From: Propioniciclava sinopodophylli
GTDB lineage: Bacteria > Actinomycetota > Actinomycetes > Propionibacteriales > Propionibacteriaceae
Assembly: GCF_004324755.1 (NCBI RefSeq)
Contig: NZ_SDMQ01000013.1
Location: 1-64,000 of the forward strand
DNA: 64,000 nucleotides
Direction: 5' to 3'
The notes beneath the pieces were generated by a model that saw only the letters and a list, made by a program, of their open reading frames with translations, was not told the DNA's origin and made no database searches. Positions 17,908 to 26,249 of the stretch are shown piece by piece. How positions within the stretch are numbered: position 1 is the stretch's first letter; the number at the start of each line of letters is the position of its first letter. A program made the position numbers and the translations under genes.

Positions 17908-20900
17908 GGAGAGATCACCCGTCCACTACCAGGAATCGCCGCTCCCTCGAGGGCTGGGAACTCACTCGCCCTGAGACCGTAGGAACTGTCGGTCTTGGTG
18001 GTATCGACCTGGAACACCGGGTTACCCTTCGCGTTCGTCTCCGGTACGGCCCTACTGCGGATGGAGTCCGCGTAGGAGTCCGGGACGTCGAAAGCCTTGA
18101 CCTGGGTACCGTCGAATCCTTGGTCCAGCCTCTGCTGGAGGAACGTTTCAGCCCGAGGGCCATCCCCGAAGTTGAGGAACAGCACGTTGTCACCTTGGAC
18201 ATTGACGTTCCCGACGTCGTCGATGGTGATGCGGGCGTTCGCGGGGCTCTCGACACGATAGACCGTTGTCACACCGGTGGGCGTCGGCGTCATGTCGTCC
18301 AACCGGGTGACCGGCAGGTGCTGGACACTTGGCGGAGCGGCACCCCCGGTGACCATGTTGACGGCGGCGTCCGTGGTGGTCGCGCGGATGAATCCGGTCA
18401 CCGAGTGCGGCCCGGGGGAGGTCATGTACGAGTAGCCACCCGACACGATGCCCTCGCCCCCGGTGAGCAGGGCGGTCTTGACGGCTCCTCCGCCGGGGAT
18501 GACCGAGAACGCGCCGCCGATGGCGACCTGGCCCCAGTCGACCGATCCGGTGGTCGCCTTCTGGATGATGGTGTCCGCGCCCATCGAGATCAGCGCCAGG
18601 CCGGCGGGGCCGCCGACGCCGGTCGCCATCATGACGCCGCCCGCAATCACCATCGCGGCGCCTGCGACGTACTCCCAGTTCGAGGCGATCCAGTCGCCGG
18701 CGGCTGCCAGCGCGCCGTTGTTGGAGTCCCGGTAGGCCTGCAGCTCGGCGTCCGTCACCGGGCGGAGGCCGCTGGGGTCGAGGGCGTGCAGCGGGTCGTT
18801 GCCCGCGTAGCTGTAGGGGTTGCCGCCCCACGCGACACCGGTCACCGGCGGCAGCGGGTCGGGGGACAGGAAGCCGCGGGTCATCGGATCGTAAACCCGC
18901 GCCCCGAGCATGGCCAGGCCGGCTACGCCGACCTGTCCGCCCGGACCGACGCTGACACCGGACGCCGCAGCACCCAGCGAGCCCAGGGCCGCGGCCCACG
19001 GGTCCGTGCCCGTCGGGCGCGCGGTGCGCCATCCGTCGGCGTCCCAACCGGACGGCGTCCCGGTGAAGCCGACCACCGAGAGGACGGCGTCGCCGTCGAC
19101 CTCGAGCGGACGCCCTTGTGCGATCCCAGTGTCCCAGAAGAGCTCGGCGTCGTTGACGCGCGCGAGCTCGCCGAGGGCGTCCACGTGCATGCGGGTGACC
19201 CGGGCGCCGGACGCCACCTGCTCCAGCCAGCCGAACGGTCCCCAGTTGAACTCCATCCGGCCCGCGGGGCCTCCGGCGGAGCTGCGGCGCCCGTTCGCGT
19301 CGTAGGTGTAGCGGGTCTCGCCGGCCTCGTCGCGCCGTGCGAGCAGCTGTCCGGCGGCGTCGTAGGAGTACGTCGTCGTGGCGCCGCCGTCGGACTCGGC
19401 GACGAGGCGTCCGGCGTCGTCCCACGTCCAGGTGTGGGCGCCGTCCGGGCCGGTGGCCGCGACGAGCTGGCCGGCCGCGTCGTAGGCGTAGACGGTGGAG
19501 GCGCCGTCGCGGGTGATCGCGGCCACGCGCCCGTCGGCGTCGCGGTCGATCCGGGTGTGGCTCGTGACGCCGTCCGCGGTGAGGGTGTGCGCGACCACGC
19601 GCCCGTCCGCCCACGTCCAGGTCTGGGTCTCCTTGCCGGTGGTGGCGCCGATGACGCGGCCCGCCTCGTCCCGGGCCAGGGACACGGTGCCGACGCCGTC
19701 CGCCGACACCTGCGCGACCCGCCCGAGGAGGTCGTAGGCGTAGCGCGTCCGGCTGCCGTTCGGGGTGGTGATCTCGGTGCAGCGCCCGCCCGCGTCGTAG
19801 GACCAGCGCGTGCTGCGGCCGTCGCGCGTGCGCTCGATGATTCGCCCGGCGGCGTCGCGGACGACCGTGTGCCGCACGGGGCGGTCAGGGTCGGTGCGGT
19901 CGGAGACGGTGAGCGTGCGGGTGGCCCGGTCATGCACGAAGGAGGCCAGCACGCGGCCGTCGACGCCCTGGCTGGCCAGCACGCCGTCGGCGTCGTAGCC
20001 CCACTCGAGGCGGTCGCCGGAGGGCTCGAGCTGCCACGTGGGTCGTCCGGCACCGTCGTAGCCGCCCTCGGTGACGCGGCCCAGCGGATCGACGCTGCGA
20101 ACGACCTTGTTGCGACCGTTGTAGCCCCGGTGGGTGACGCCGCCCAGCGGATCGGTGATCGTCACCATCCGGCCGAGGTCGTCGTAGGTGTAGCGGGTCA
20201 CGCCGCCCAGTGGGTTGGTGGCGGCGACGAGCTGCCCGGCGGCATCCCACGTGAACGAGCGGGTGCCCCACTGGGGGTCTCGGGTGCGGACGAGGCGTCC
20301 GGCCAGGTCGTAGGCCCACGTGGTCCGGCCCACGCCGGGAGCGGTGCGCTCGACGAGGCGTCCGGAGCCGTCGTGCACCAGCGTCGTCACCGCCCCCGTC
20401 GGGTCGGTCTGCGTGGCGAGGTGCCCGTCGGGGGAGTAGGTGAACGTCGTGGTCGCACCCAGCGGGTCGGTGACGGACGCCAGCCTCCCGCACACGTCGT
20501 AGCTGTAGTGGGTGTCGAAGGCGCCCGGACGGCGCAGCGCGGTCACGCGGCCCGCGGCGTCCCGCTGAAGGGCGGTGACGTTGCCCGCGGCGTCCACGAA
20601 TTCGACCGGACGCCCGCACAGGTCGTAGCGGGTCAGGCGGCTGGTGCCGTCCGGCGCGACGGTGGAGACGATGCGGCCGAGCGTGTCGGTGACGACCCCG
20701 GAGCGGACGTCGGTCGCGGTGCGCGTCCGGCCCGTCGGGTCGATGACGGACGACAGGTGGCCGTTGACGTCGTACTCTCGGCGCCACGTGTGCCCGTCGG
20801 GGTCGGTGGCCGCGACCAGGCGCGACAGGTTGTCGTGCGCGTACTCCCAGCGGCTGCCGTCGGGCAGGGTGACCTGCGCAAGGTTGCCGAGCTCGTCGAA

Positions 20901-23213
20901 CGCGCGGTGGATCGTGCGGCCCAGCGCGTCCGTGGTGGACGCCGCCTCGCCGGCCTCGTCGTGGGTCACCTCGGTGCGCGCGCCGTACGGGTCGATCGTC
21001 GCGGTGAGGCGCCCGCCGTCGGTGTGCTCGGACCTCCACTGGCCGCCGTCGGGGTCGGTGCGGCCGGCGAGGACACCCCGGGCGTCCCAGGTGTAGGTGG
21101 TGCGGTGCCCCGACGGGGTGACGGCTGCGGTGACGCGACCCGCGGCGTCCCGCTCCAGCAGGGCGGTGCGGCCGTCGGCGGCCGTGGTGGCGACCAAGTC
21201 GCCGAACGCGTCGTAGGCGTACGAGACCCTCGCGCCGGTGGGGTCGGTGACGGCGAGCAGCAGGTTCGCGTCCCACTCGAAGCGGGTCACGCCGCTCTCG
21301 GCGTCGGTCATCGAGCTGGGGTTGCGGGAGTCACCCTCGTAGGCGTACCGGGTCGTCGCGACCCCGCCGCCGCCCTCGAGCGCGACCTCGACCACGCGGT
21401 CGGCCTCGTCGAAACGGGTGTCGATGCGCGCGCCGGTGGGCAGCACCTGGGCGGTGCGGCGTCCGCGCTCGTCGAACTCGGCTATGGTGACCCGGCCGTC
21501 GCGTTCGGTGACCATGACGGTGTTGCCATGGCGGTCGTACGCCATCGACTGGCGGCGGTCGTCGGCGTCGATGACGCCCACGAGTCGGCCCTGCCGGTCG
21601 TGGATCCACGTGTTGGAGCGCGTGCCGTCCGGGTCGTCGACCAGCGTGACGCGCCCGGGCAGATACGAGAACCGGGTGACGCGCCCGTGCTGCGAGACCT
21701 GGCTGACCACCCGGCCGAGGTCGTCGTAGGTGTTCGTCGCCTCGTGGACGCCGTCGGCGTCGGTCACGCGGTCGATCAGCCCGGCGGCGTCCCACCGGTA
21801 GGAGCGGACGCCCTGCGGACCGGACGCCGTGACGAGGTGTCCGGCACCGTCGTAGCCGTACTCGAGGCGCCGACCGTCGGATGCCGTGGCCGCGACCACG
21901 CGGTCGCCGGACCACTCCAGTTCGATCGACCGCCCGCGCTCGTGCGCCATCGCGACCAAGCGGTCGCCGTCATGGCGCAGGGTGACGCGCGTGCCGGGCC
22001 CGCGGCCGAACGACGCGAGCCTCCCGCTGCTGCCGAAGGCCCAGTCGCCGCCGGTGTTGTCGGTGATCGTGAAGCCGCCCGGGGTCATCTCCAGCCAGTA
22101 GGCCTCGGTGGTCGCGCGGTCCCAGCCATCGCCGCGGCGCGGGAAGAGGACCTCCCGCCCGTCCTGGTGCACCCAGCGGGCGCCGTCGTCGGTCAAGCGC
22201 AGCCTGGCCTCGGTCCAGCTCGACCAGCCCGGGCCGAACGCCCCGGCGTCCGGGTTGAGCGAGTTGTACACGCGGGTCAGCGCGAGGGTCCCCGGGCCGC
22301 CGGTGAAGCCGAGGTCGAGCTCGGGCTCCAGGAAGTTTCCGGTCGCCGTGTTGACCGGGTCATTGGCGTAGCCGGTGGTGGGCGGGGCGCCGAGGGCCTG
22401 CGGCGGGTCGATCTGCAGGTCCTGTCGCTCGGCATTGACGCCGGCCGCTGCCAGCGACTGCGTGATCGCCGCGTTGGACGCCGTGACCACCCCGTCGCCG
22501 CCGGCAGCCTCGAACGCACCCGCGACCGTGTTGGCCCATGTCACGTCGTTGCCGTTGGCGGTCAGGTAGGTGTCGAAGCCCGCCCAGACACCGTCAGCGT
22601 TGAGGGTGCCCCAGCCGCAGCCGGAGCTGAACGTGCTGTAGGCGTCCCGGAGTTGGCCGGGGTAGGAGGCCAGTGCCTCGTTGGCGCCGGAGGAATTGGT
22701 TGCGAACGAGCGCAGGTTCGCCGGCCGCGCTGACGACGTGCCCGAACCCCCGGAACCTTTCAGCGGCTCGCGGGTGCCGGTGTGGGCCTGGGCGTAGGTG
22801 AGGCTGATCGGCTCGGCGGGCGGCCCGACGGGTGGGTCCTCGCTGCCGGTCAGCCAATCCCAGCCCTGCTCCAGGAGGTTGCGGTTGTCCTGCTGCTGCT
22901 TCCACTCGCGCGCCGTCTGGCGGCGCTGCTGCTCGCTGGTGGCCTCCCGGGCCAGCTGCTCCACGCCCGTGGCCACCTCGCGGAGGCGCGAGGCCAGCAG
23001 GCGGGCGTCCGAGGCCTGCACGGTGCCGTTCTGCCGGAAGAGCTGGGAGTAGTAGCCGACGAAGTCCTCCATGCCGTGCTGCACCCAGGCGGCGCGGTCG
23101 ACGGCCTGGCTGTCGATCGCGCTGGCGGCCGTCCGGCACCGCGTGGCCAGCGTGCTGGCGGCGGCGTGGTCGAAACGGACATCCTCGGCGATGCCGTGCA
23201 TCGGGTCGGCCAT
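17904..23213 (-). CDS. RHS-repeat polymorphic toxin with WXG-like N-terminus (RHS1)
   Basis: This 1769-residue protein has four parts. Residues ~1–110 form a helical hairpin with RAAWVQHGMEDF at the turn, resembling a WXG100/LXG-type secretion domain. A DUF6531-like segment (~280–330) is followed by many YD/RHS repeats (~390–1400) and an RHS core (~1435–1465, YDPMTRGFLSPDP…GNDPLHALDPSGL). Last come a hydrophobic pre-toxin region (~1485–1610) and a variable C-terminal domain (~1650–1769). The C-terminal domain begins TVYRVES and contains FLNFGDGPRAE and SYGLRASEF. Its YR-type start recalls ADP-ribosyltransferase-fold toxins, which is inference. It probably goes out through a type VII-like route and poisons competitors. 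The GGGGAG-N2-CTCCCC palindrome lies about 100 bp upstream. Confidence 0.88.
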   Translation of the reverse strand: MADPMHGIAEDVRFDHAAASTLATRCRTAASAIDSQAVDRAAWVQHGMEDFVGYYSQLFRQNGTVQASDARLLASRLREVATGVEQLAREATSEQQRRQTAREWKQQQDNRNLLEQGWDWLTGSEDPPVGPPAEPISLTYAQAHTGTREPLKGSGGSGTSSARPANLRSFATNSSGANEALASYPGQLRDAYSTFSSGCGWGTLNADGVWAGFDTYLTANGNDVTWANTVAGAFEAAGGDGVVTASNAAITQSLAAAGVNAERQDLQIDPPQALGAPPTTGYANDPVNTATGNFLEPELDLGFTGGPGTLALTRVYNSLNPDAGAFGPGWSSWTEARLRLTDDGARWVHQDGREVLFPRRGDGWDRATTEAYWLEMTPGGFTITDNTGGDWAFGSSGRLASFGRGPGTRVTLRHDGDRLVAMAHERGRSIELEWSGDRVVAATASDGRRLEYGYDGAGHLVTASGPQGVRSYRWDAAGLIDRVTDADGVHEATNTYDDLGRVVSQVSQHGRVTRFSYLPGRVTLVDDPDGTRSNTWIHDRQGRLVGVIDADDRRQSMAYDRHGNTVMVTERDGRVTIAEFDERGRRTAQVLPTGARIDTRFDEADRVVEVALEGGGGVATTRYAYEGDSRNPSSMTDAESGVTRFEWDANLLLAVTDPTGARVSYAYDAFGDLVATTAADGRTALLERDAAGRVTAAVTPSGHRTTYTWDARGVLAGRTDPDGGQWRSEHTDGGRLTATIDPYGARTEVTHDEAGEAASTTDALGRTIHRAFDELGNLAQVTLPDGSRWEYAHDNLSRLVAATDPDGHTWRREYDVNGHLSSVIDPTGRTRTATDVRSGVVTDTLGRIVSTVAPDGTSRLTRYDLCGRPVEFVDAAGNVTALQRDAAGRVTALRRPGAFDTHYSYDVCGRLASVTDPLGATTTFTYSPDGHLATQTDPTGAVTTLVHDGSGRLVERTAPGVGRTTWAYDLAGRLVRTRDPQWGTRSFTWDAAGQLVAATNPLGGVTRYTYDDLGRMVTITDPLGGVTHRGYNGRNKVVRSVDPLGRVTEGGYDGAGRPTWQLEPSGDRLEWGYDADGVLASQGVDGRVLASFVHDRATRTLTVSDRTDPDRPVRHTVVRDAAGRIIERTRDGRSTRWSYDAGGRCTEITTPNGSRTRYAYDLLGRVAQVSADGVGTVSLARDEAGRVIGATTGKETQTWTWADGRVVAHTLTADGVTSHTRIDRDADGRVAAITRDGASTVYAYDAAGQLVAATGPDGAHTWTWDDAGRLVAESDGGATTTYSYDAAGQLLARRDEAGETRYTYDANGRRSSAGGPAGRMEFNWGPFGWLEQVASGARVTRMHVDALGELARVNDAELFWDTGIAQGRPLEVDGDAVLSVVGFTGTPSGWDADGWRTARPTGTDPWAAALGSLGAAASGVSVGPGGQVGVAGLAMLGARVYDPMTRGFLSPDPLPPVTGVAWGGNPYSYAGNDPLHALDPSGLRPVTDAELQAYRDSNNGALAAAGDWIASNWEYVAGAAMVIAGGVMMATGVGGPAGLALISMGADTIIQKATTGSVDWGQVAIGGAFSVIPGGGAVKTALLTGGEGIVSGGYSYMTSPGPHSVTGFIRATTTDAAVNMVTGGAAPPSVQHLPVTRLDDMTPTPTGVTTVYRVESPANARITIDDVGNVNVQGDNVLFLNFGDGPRAETFLQQRLDQGFDGTQVKAFDVPDSYADSIRSRAVPETNAKGNPVFQVDTTKTDSSYGLRASEFPALEGAAIPGSGRVISP

Positions 23214-23273
23214 GGGGAAACCTCCTGGCCCGTCCGGGGGGTGGCGGCGGGGACGCCGTAGTGGGGCTTCCTC

Positions 23274-23279
23274 AGGCTA
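23274..23279 (-). promoter_or_regulatory. −10 element of the first RHS gene
   Basis: Read leftwards this is TAGCCT (TANNNT), 61 bases before the RHS start. It aligns with similar elements before the second RHS gene and the WXG100 gene, each 44–50 bp downstream of the shared palindrome. Confidence 0.45.
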
Positions 23280-23309
23280 ACGCGGCCGATGGGGTGCGGG
23301 ACAGCTCGT

Positions 23310-23519
23310 TCACAGGGGAGCACTCCCCGATCCGGCGGCGCCCGCGCGGGTCACTCGTCGAGGTGGGCCCTCCTCCGCGGCGGGGTCGGTCTGCTCCTGG
23401 GCAAGGCGCTCGCCGATGGTCTCCTCGGCGGGCATGTCGTCGGTGTGCGCGGCCGTGTCGATCGGCTTCCCCGCGTTGTCTGGGACCATCGTCGCGGCGT
23501 CCACCGCGTTCGCGTCCAT
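23310..23519 (-). CDS. Small acidic hypothetical protein (69 aa)
   Basis: This 69-codon frame starts at ATG (MDANAVDAATMVPDN) and is acidic and disordered-looking. It contains AHTDDMPAEETIGERLAQEQTDP, which resembles the ETLDxRLAQExPD motif of DUF5709-type actinobacterial proteins; that similarity is by eye only. It lies between the membrane hydrolase gene and the first RHS gene, on the same strand. Its last codons overlap the palindrome that precedes RHS1, so the 3' end also serves as regulatory DNA. Confidence 0.45.
   Translation of the reverse strand: MDANAVDAATMVPDNAGKPIDTAAHTDDMPAEETIGERLAQEQTDPAAEEGPPRRVTRAGAAGSGSAPL
23315..23328. promoter_or_regulatory. Shared palindrome GGGGAG-N2-CTCCCC, copy 1
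   Basis: GGGGAGCACTCCCC lies ~102 bp before the first RHS start codon. It sits inside the longer string CACAGGGGAGCACTCCCCG, which is identical at the second RHS gene. Its centre is 45 bp upstream of the −10 element, just beyond where a −35 would lie, which fits an activator site. It overlaps the 3' end of the small upstream gene. Confidence 0.6.
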
Positions 23520-23556
23520 GCTCAGGGGGCCAGCCTGACAAGGCCGGACGCCGGAA

Positions 23557-24519
23557 TCAAGGCTGGGTGTGATGGTCGGCACCACCGTCGCCGAGGATGT
23601 CGGTCAGCAGCCGGATCGTCCGCTGAGCCGGGATGACGCCGTCCGGGCCGGGTCGCCTGCCTTCGAAGTAGGCGCCACGACCGTCGTGGTGGACAGGGCC
23701 GCCGTCGAGCACGGTGACCCGGCCGTCGGCGAGAGCGTGGTGCCACGCGGAGCCGCGCGCGAACGGCCAGCGCCCCGGGAAGGCGAGCGGGCCGAGCTTG
23801 CGCGACAGGTCGCGGGAGCCGCGGATGTCCCAGAGGTGCTCGATGTGCTCCAGCCCGGGGTCGTCGCCGAACACGCCCCCGACCGAGACCACCGACACCC
23901 GCATGCCCATCAGCGCCAGCAGGGTGGACGCCCCCAGCGCCATCTGCGCGCCGCCGCTGAATCCGATGAGTGTCACCGGGACGCCGCACCCGGGCGTCCA
24001 GCCGTGGCGCTCGAGAGAGCGGACGACCTGCTGCCCTAGCCCCGCGTTGAACGTCGGGCCGTAGCGCGGGTCGGCCGAGACCAGCACCTGGAGGATGTTG
24101 CGGACGTTGATCAGCTTCGGCACCAGGCTCTCCCGGCGGACGCGGCGGAGGCGGTCGAGGCGGGTCCACAGCCAGCGGGTGGCGCGTTGCGCGAGGCTGC
24201 GGTTCTCCGCCGAGTACGGGAACACGTCGGCCACCACCCGGACCGACGGCAGGGCCGTGGCCACGGCGTCCAGAACGGCGCGCTCGCGCAGGCTCAACCC
24301 GTCGCCGGAGACGACGCCGACCCCCGACAGGTAGACCACGAAGCGGTCGGGCAGGGGGCTGGACGCGGGGGGTGCTGGTGCGCAGACGCGGGCGAACGTG
24401 CGCCGGGTCTCGATCGCGCCACGGGTGGCCCACCAGCGCAGCGACTCCAGCGGGGCGAGCAGGGCGAAGGCGACCAGCAGCGCGAGGGCGCCGCCGAGCA
24501 GCCAGATGGTCCAGGTCAT
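23557..24519 (-). CDS. Membrane-anchored alpha/beta-hydrolase-like protein
   Basis: This 320-residue protein has one N-terminal membrane helix (residues ~3–24) followed by a hydrolase-like domain. It contains FVVYLSGVGVVSGDG near the start and a nucleophile elbow LIGFSGGAQMALG (GxSGG) near residue 185. The C-terminal part has aspartate and histidine residues that could complete a triad (TVLDGGPVHHDG). The substrate is unknown. The ATG at 24519 overlaps the stop of the upstream membrane-protein gene by four bases, so the two are coupled. Longer in-frame readings upstream are antisense noise. Confidence 0.65.
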   Translation of the reverse strand: MTWTIWLLGGALALLVAFALLAPLESLRWWATRGAIETRRTFARVCAPAPPASSPLPDRFVVYLSGVGVVSGDGLSLRERAVLDAVATALPSVRVVADVFPYSAENRSLAQRATRWLWTRLDRLRRVRRESLVPKLINVRNILQVLVSADPRYGPTFNAGLGQQVVRSLERHGWTPGCGVPVTLIGFSGGAQMALGASTLLALMGMRVSVVSVGGVFGDDPGLEHIEHLWDIRGSRDLSRKLGPLAFPGRWPFARGSAWHHALADGRVTVLDGGPVHHDGRGAYFEGRRPGPDGVIPAQRTIRLLTDILGDGGADHHTQP

Positions 24520-25181
24520 CGCTCGACCTCGTGCGGTGCGGTCGGAGCGCTGATCGGGATGAACGGCGTCCCGGCGAGGATGTCGCGGCTCGTCACCAGC
24601 ACCGGCTGTCCGGACGCCATCGTCCACACCCGAGACCCCAACCAGCCCAACGGCGCGGACAGCAGGCGGGACAGGAGCTGCGCGACCACCCAGCCGGACG
24701 CCGCGACCAACAGCGCCTGCCAGGCGGGCAGCCCGTAGGCGGCGGCGAGGAGCAGGAAGAGGATGAGGAAGCCCCACGCCTCCAGGACCCGGCCCAGCAG
24801 CAGGCCGACGTGGGGGAGGAACGTCAGGGCGGCGAAGACCTGCGGTGCGAGCGCCAGCAGGAAGACCGTGACGACGGTCTCCACGGGAACGTCCCGGAGT
24901 GTCACGAGCGTAGCGACGCCCCAAGTGACGACGGCCTCCACGACGCGCAAGGTGGTGAGCCAGACCAGCCCAAGAGCGCCGGCGACCAGTGCACGCACGC
25001 GACCGATTCGGTTGAGGAACAGGACGCTGGTGTGCGCGACGCCCGTGGACACTCCCGCGAGCAGCGCGACAGCGAACGCCCCAACCAGCGGCGGGTCGGA
25101 CGCGAGGCTGCGCGCGACGTTCGCGTCGCGGGTGAGCACCTCCCCGACGAGCGTCAGGGTGGCGACGAGCGCTTCGAGCAC
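24516..25181 (-). CDS. Multi-pass membrane protein
   Basis: This 221-residue protein has about five predicted membrane helices (near residues 30–52, 60–90, 100–125, 130–155 and 155–175) and a Leu/Val/Ala-rich composition, similar to Yip1-type or other small integral membrane proteins. No catalytic motif is visible. It is translationally coupled to the membrane-anchored hydrolase gene downstream, so it may form a complex with it. Its upstream region is the A+T-richer gap shared with the divergent membrane-protein gene. Confidence 0.65.
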   Translation of the reverse strand: MLEALVATLTLVGEVLTRDANVARSLASDPPLVGAFAVALLAGVSTGVAHTSVLFLNRIGRVRALVAGALGLVWLTTLRVVEAVVTWGVATLVTLRDVPVETVVTVFLLALAPQVFAALTFLPHVGLLLGRVLEAWGFLILFLLLAAAYGLPAWQALLVAASGWVVAQLLSRLLSAPLGWLGSRVWTMASGQPVLVTSRDILAGTPFIPISAPTAPHEVER

Positions 25182-25276
25182 ACCGGCATCATGCCGTGTC
25201 AGGTGGGAGAGTGCCTCGTTAGCCGAGGGGAGACCTCAGGGCGGCATCTGGGGCACGTTTCCTGAGTGGTACTTAA

Positions 25277-25358
25277 GTCTGAAATATCGCCGAAAATGGT
25301 CTTTGGCGAGGGGGATTTGGCCACCGGGGTGCCCTTCCCCCTGTTCTTTGTCTGAAAT
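25277..25358. repeat. GTCTGAAAT direct repeats in an A+T-rich promoter region
   Basis: GTCTGAAAT occurs at 25277–25285 and 25350–25358, 73 bp apart, in a stretch of ~110 bp that is clearly richer in A and T than anything around it. The second copy overlaps the −35/spacer region of the promoter for the gene at 25376. They are possible regulator sites. Confidence 0.35.
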
Positions 25359-25363
25359 TTTCT

Positions 25364-25369
25364 TAGAAT
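25364..25369 (+). promoter_or_regulatory. Leaderless −10 element of the membrane protein at 25376
   Basis: TAGAAT ends six bases before the ATG, with TTGTCT upstream as a possible −35 at a 16–17-bp spacing. No ribosome-binding site is present. Confidence 0.5.
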
Positions 25370-25375
25370 TCCAGC

Positions 25376-25819
25376 ATGCGCACCCCCACCGCAATCGACG
25401 CGATGGCCCGGTGGCTCGTCTTCACACTGGCGGGCGTCGGGCTGTTCGCCATCATCCCCGGATCGTCCTTCGCCGCGCCCGCGTTCGCCTCGACGCGCTG
25501 GCTGTTCGCCCTGCACCCCGTGCAGTGGGTCGGCGTCGTGATGATCGTGCTGGCGTGGCTGCTCTTCGTCGTCCACATCGTCCGGCTGGGCGTGGCCTGG
25601 GGTCGGGACGCCGCGGTGGTGACTCTGGCCGTGGCCTCGTTGCTGAGCATCGGCGCCAGCGTCGGCGTCCTGCTGCTCGGCTCGTTGGCCTCGGTGGTCG
25701 CGACGCTCGCGGTGGTAATCGTGGTCAACGTGGCGCTGTGCGTGCGCATCGACGTGCTCGCCCGGCGCGTCACGACCTGCCCGGCGACGGGCAAGGTCGT
25801 CGAGGCGGTCACCGCCTGA
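25376..25819 (+). CDS. Small four-helix membrane protein
   Basis: This 147-residue protein has four predicted membrane helices (~10–32, ~45–70, ~78–100, ~103–122) and a short cytoplasmic tail. The N-terminal FAIIPGSSFAAPAFASTRWLFALHP resembles small actinobacterial membrane proteins of unknown function. It appears to be made from a leaderless transcript and has the only A+T-rich promoter region in its surroundings. It converges with trxA. No partner gene is apparent. Confidence 0.65.
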   Translation: MRTPTAIDAMARWLVFTLAGVGLFAIIPGSSFAAPAFASTRWLFALHPVQWVGVVMIVLAWLLFVVHIVRLGVAWGRDAAVVTLAVASLLSIGASVGVLLLGSLASVVATLAVVIVVNVALCVRIDVLARRVTTCPATGKVVEAVTA

Positions 25820-25841
25820 GAGGCGCCCGCCCGGGCGTGGG

Positions 25842-26159
25842 TCAGAGGTACTCGTCGAGCGCCTTGAGGATGGCGCCCTTGCCCTTCGCGCCCGTGAGCG
25901 ACTGGACGATCTCGCCGTTCACGAACAGTTGGAGCGTGGGGATGCTCATGATGCCGTACGACATCGGGGTGTTCGGGTTGTCGTTTGTGTCGAGCTTCAC
26001 GAACGTGATCTTGTCGCCGTACTCGCGATCCAGCTCCTCGATGATCGGGGCGATCTGCTTGCACGGGGTGCACCAGTCGGCCCAGTAGTCGACCAGCACC
26101 GGCTTGGTGGACTTCAGGACCTCATCGGCGAACGTGGCATCGGTGACGGCGGCGACCAT
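25842..26159 (-). CDS. trxA: Thioredoxin
   Basis: This 105-residue protein is the right size for thioredoxin and has the fold's landmarks: KPVLVDYWADWCTPCKQIAP with the redox pair, KLDTNDNPNT, the cis-proline SIPTLQLF, and GAKGKGAILKALDEYL. The active site is WCTPC; most thioredoxins have WCGPC, and a change of the first inner residue alters redox potential. It would pass electrons from the thioredoxin reductase encoded at 29.5–30.5 kb to cytosolic disulfides. GAGGAG precedes the ATG. It is divergent from the MerR–HEAT gene. Confidence 0.95.
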   Translation of the reverse strand: MVAAVTDATFADEVLKSTKPVLVDYWADWCTPCKQIAPIIEELDREYGDKITFVKLDTNDNPNTPMSYGIMSIPTLQLFVNGEIVQSLTGAKGKGAILKALDEYL

Positions 26160-26201
26160 GGGGAACTCCTCGGAAACGGGTCGGGCTGGGCAACGGGCTC
26201 C

Positions 26202-26207
26202 ATGCTA
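26202..26207 (-). promoter_or_regulatory. Possible −10 element of trxA
   Basis: Read leftwards this is TAGCAT, about 43 bases before the trxA ATG, in the 90-bp gap shared with the divergent MerR–HEAT gene. Confidence 0.3.
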
Positions 26208-26237
26208 ACCCCGACCGCGGACATTTCATTCCGCCAG

Positions 26238-26243
26238 TAGCCT
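26238..26243 (+). promoter_or_regulatory. Leaderless −10 element of the MerR–HEAT gene
   Basis: TAGCCT ends six bases before the GTG at 26250. The predicted transcript begins on the start codon. Confidence 0.4.
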
Positions 26244-26249
26244 GCCGGG

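Noticed and set aside
18800-22300. Regular short repeats that could suggest a CRISPR or tandem-repeat array
   Set aside because: They are the codons of YD/RHS protein repeats, imperfect at DNA level, with no constant repeat or unique spacers.
17853-22733. A 1626-codon open frame on the plus strand
   Set aside because: It lies exactly antisense to the RHS1 gene, is Arg/Gly/Val-rich with no domain, and arises from the high GC at third codon positions.
25820-25841. GC-rich inverted repeat between the small membrane protein and trxA as a terminator
   Set aside because: Only a five-base stem can form cleanly, too weak to separate from background in this GC-rich DNA.
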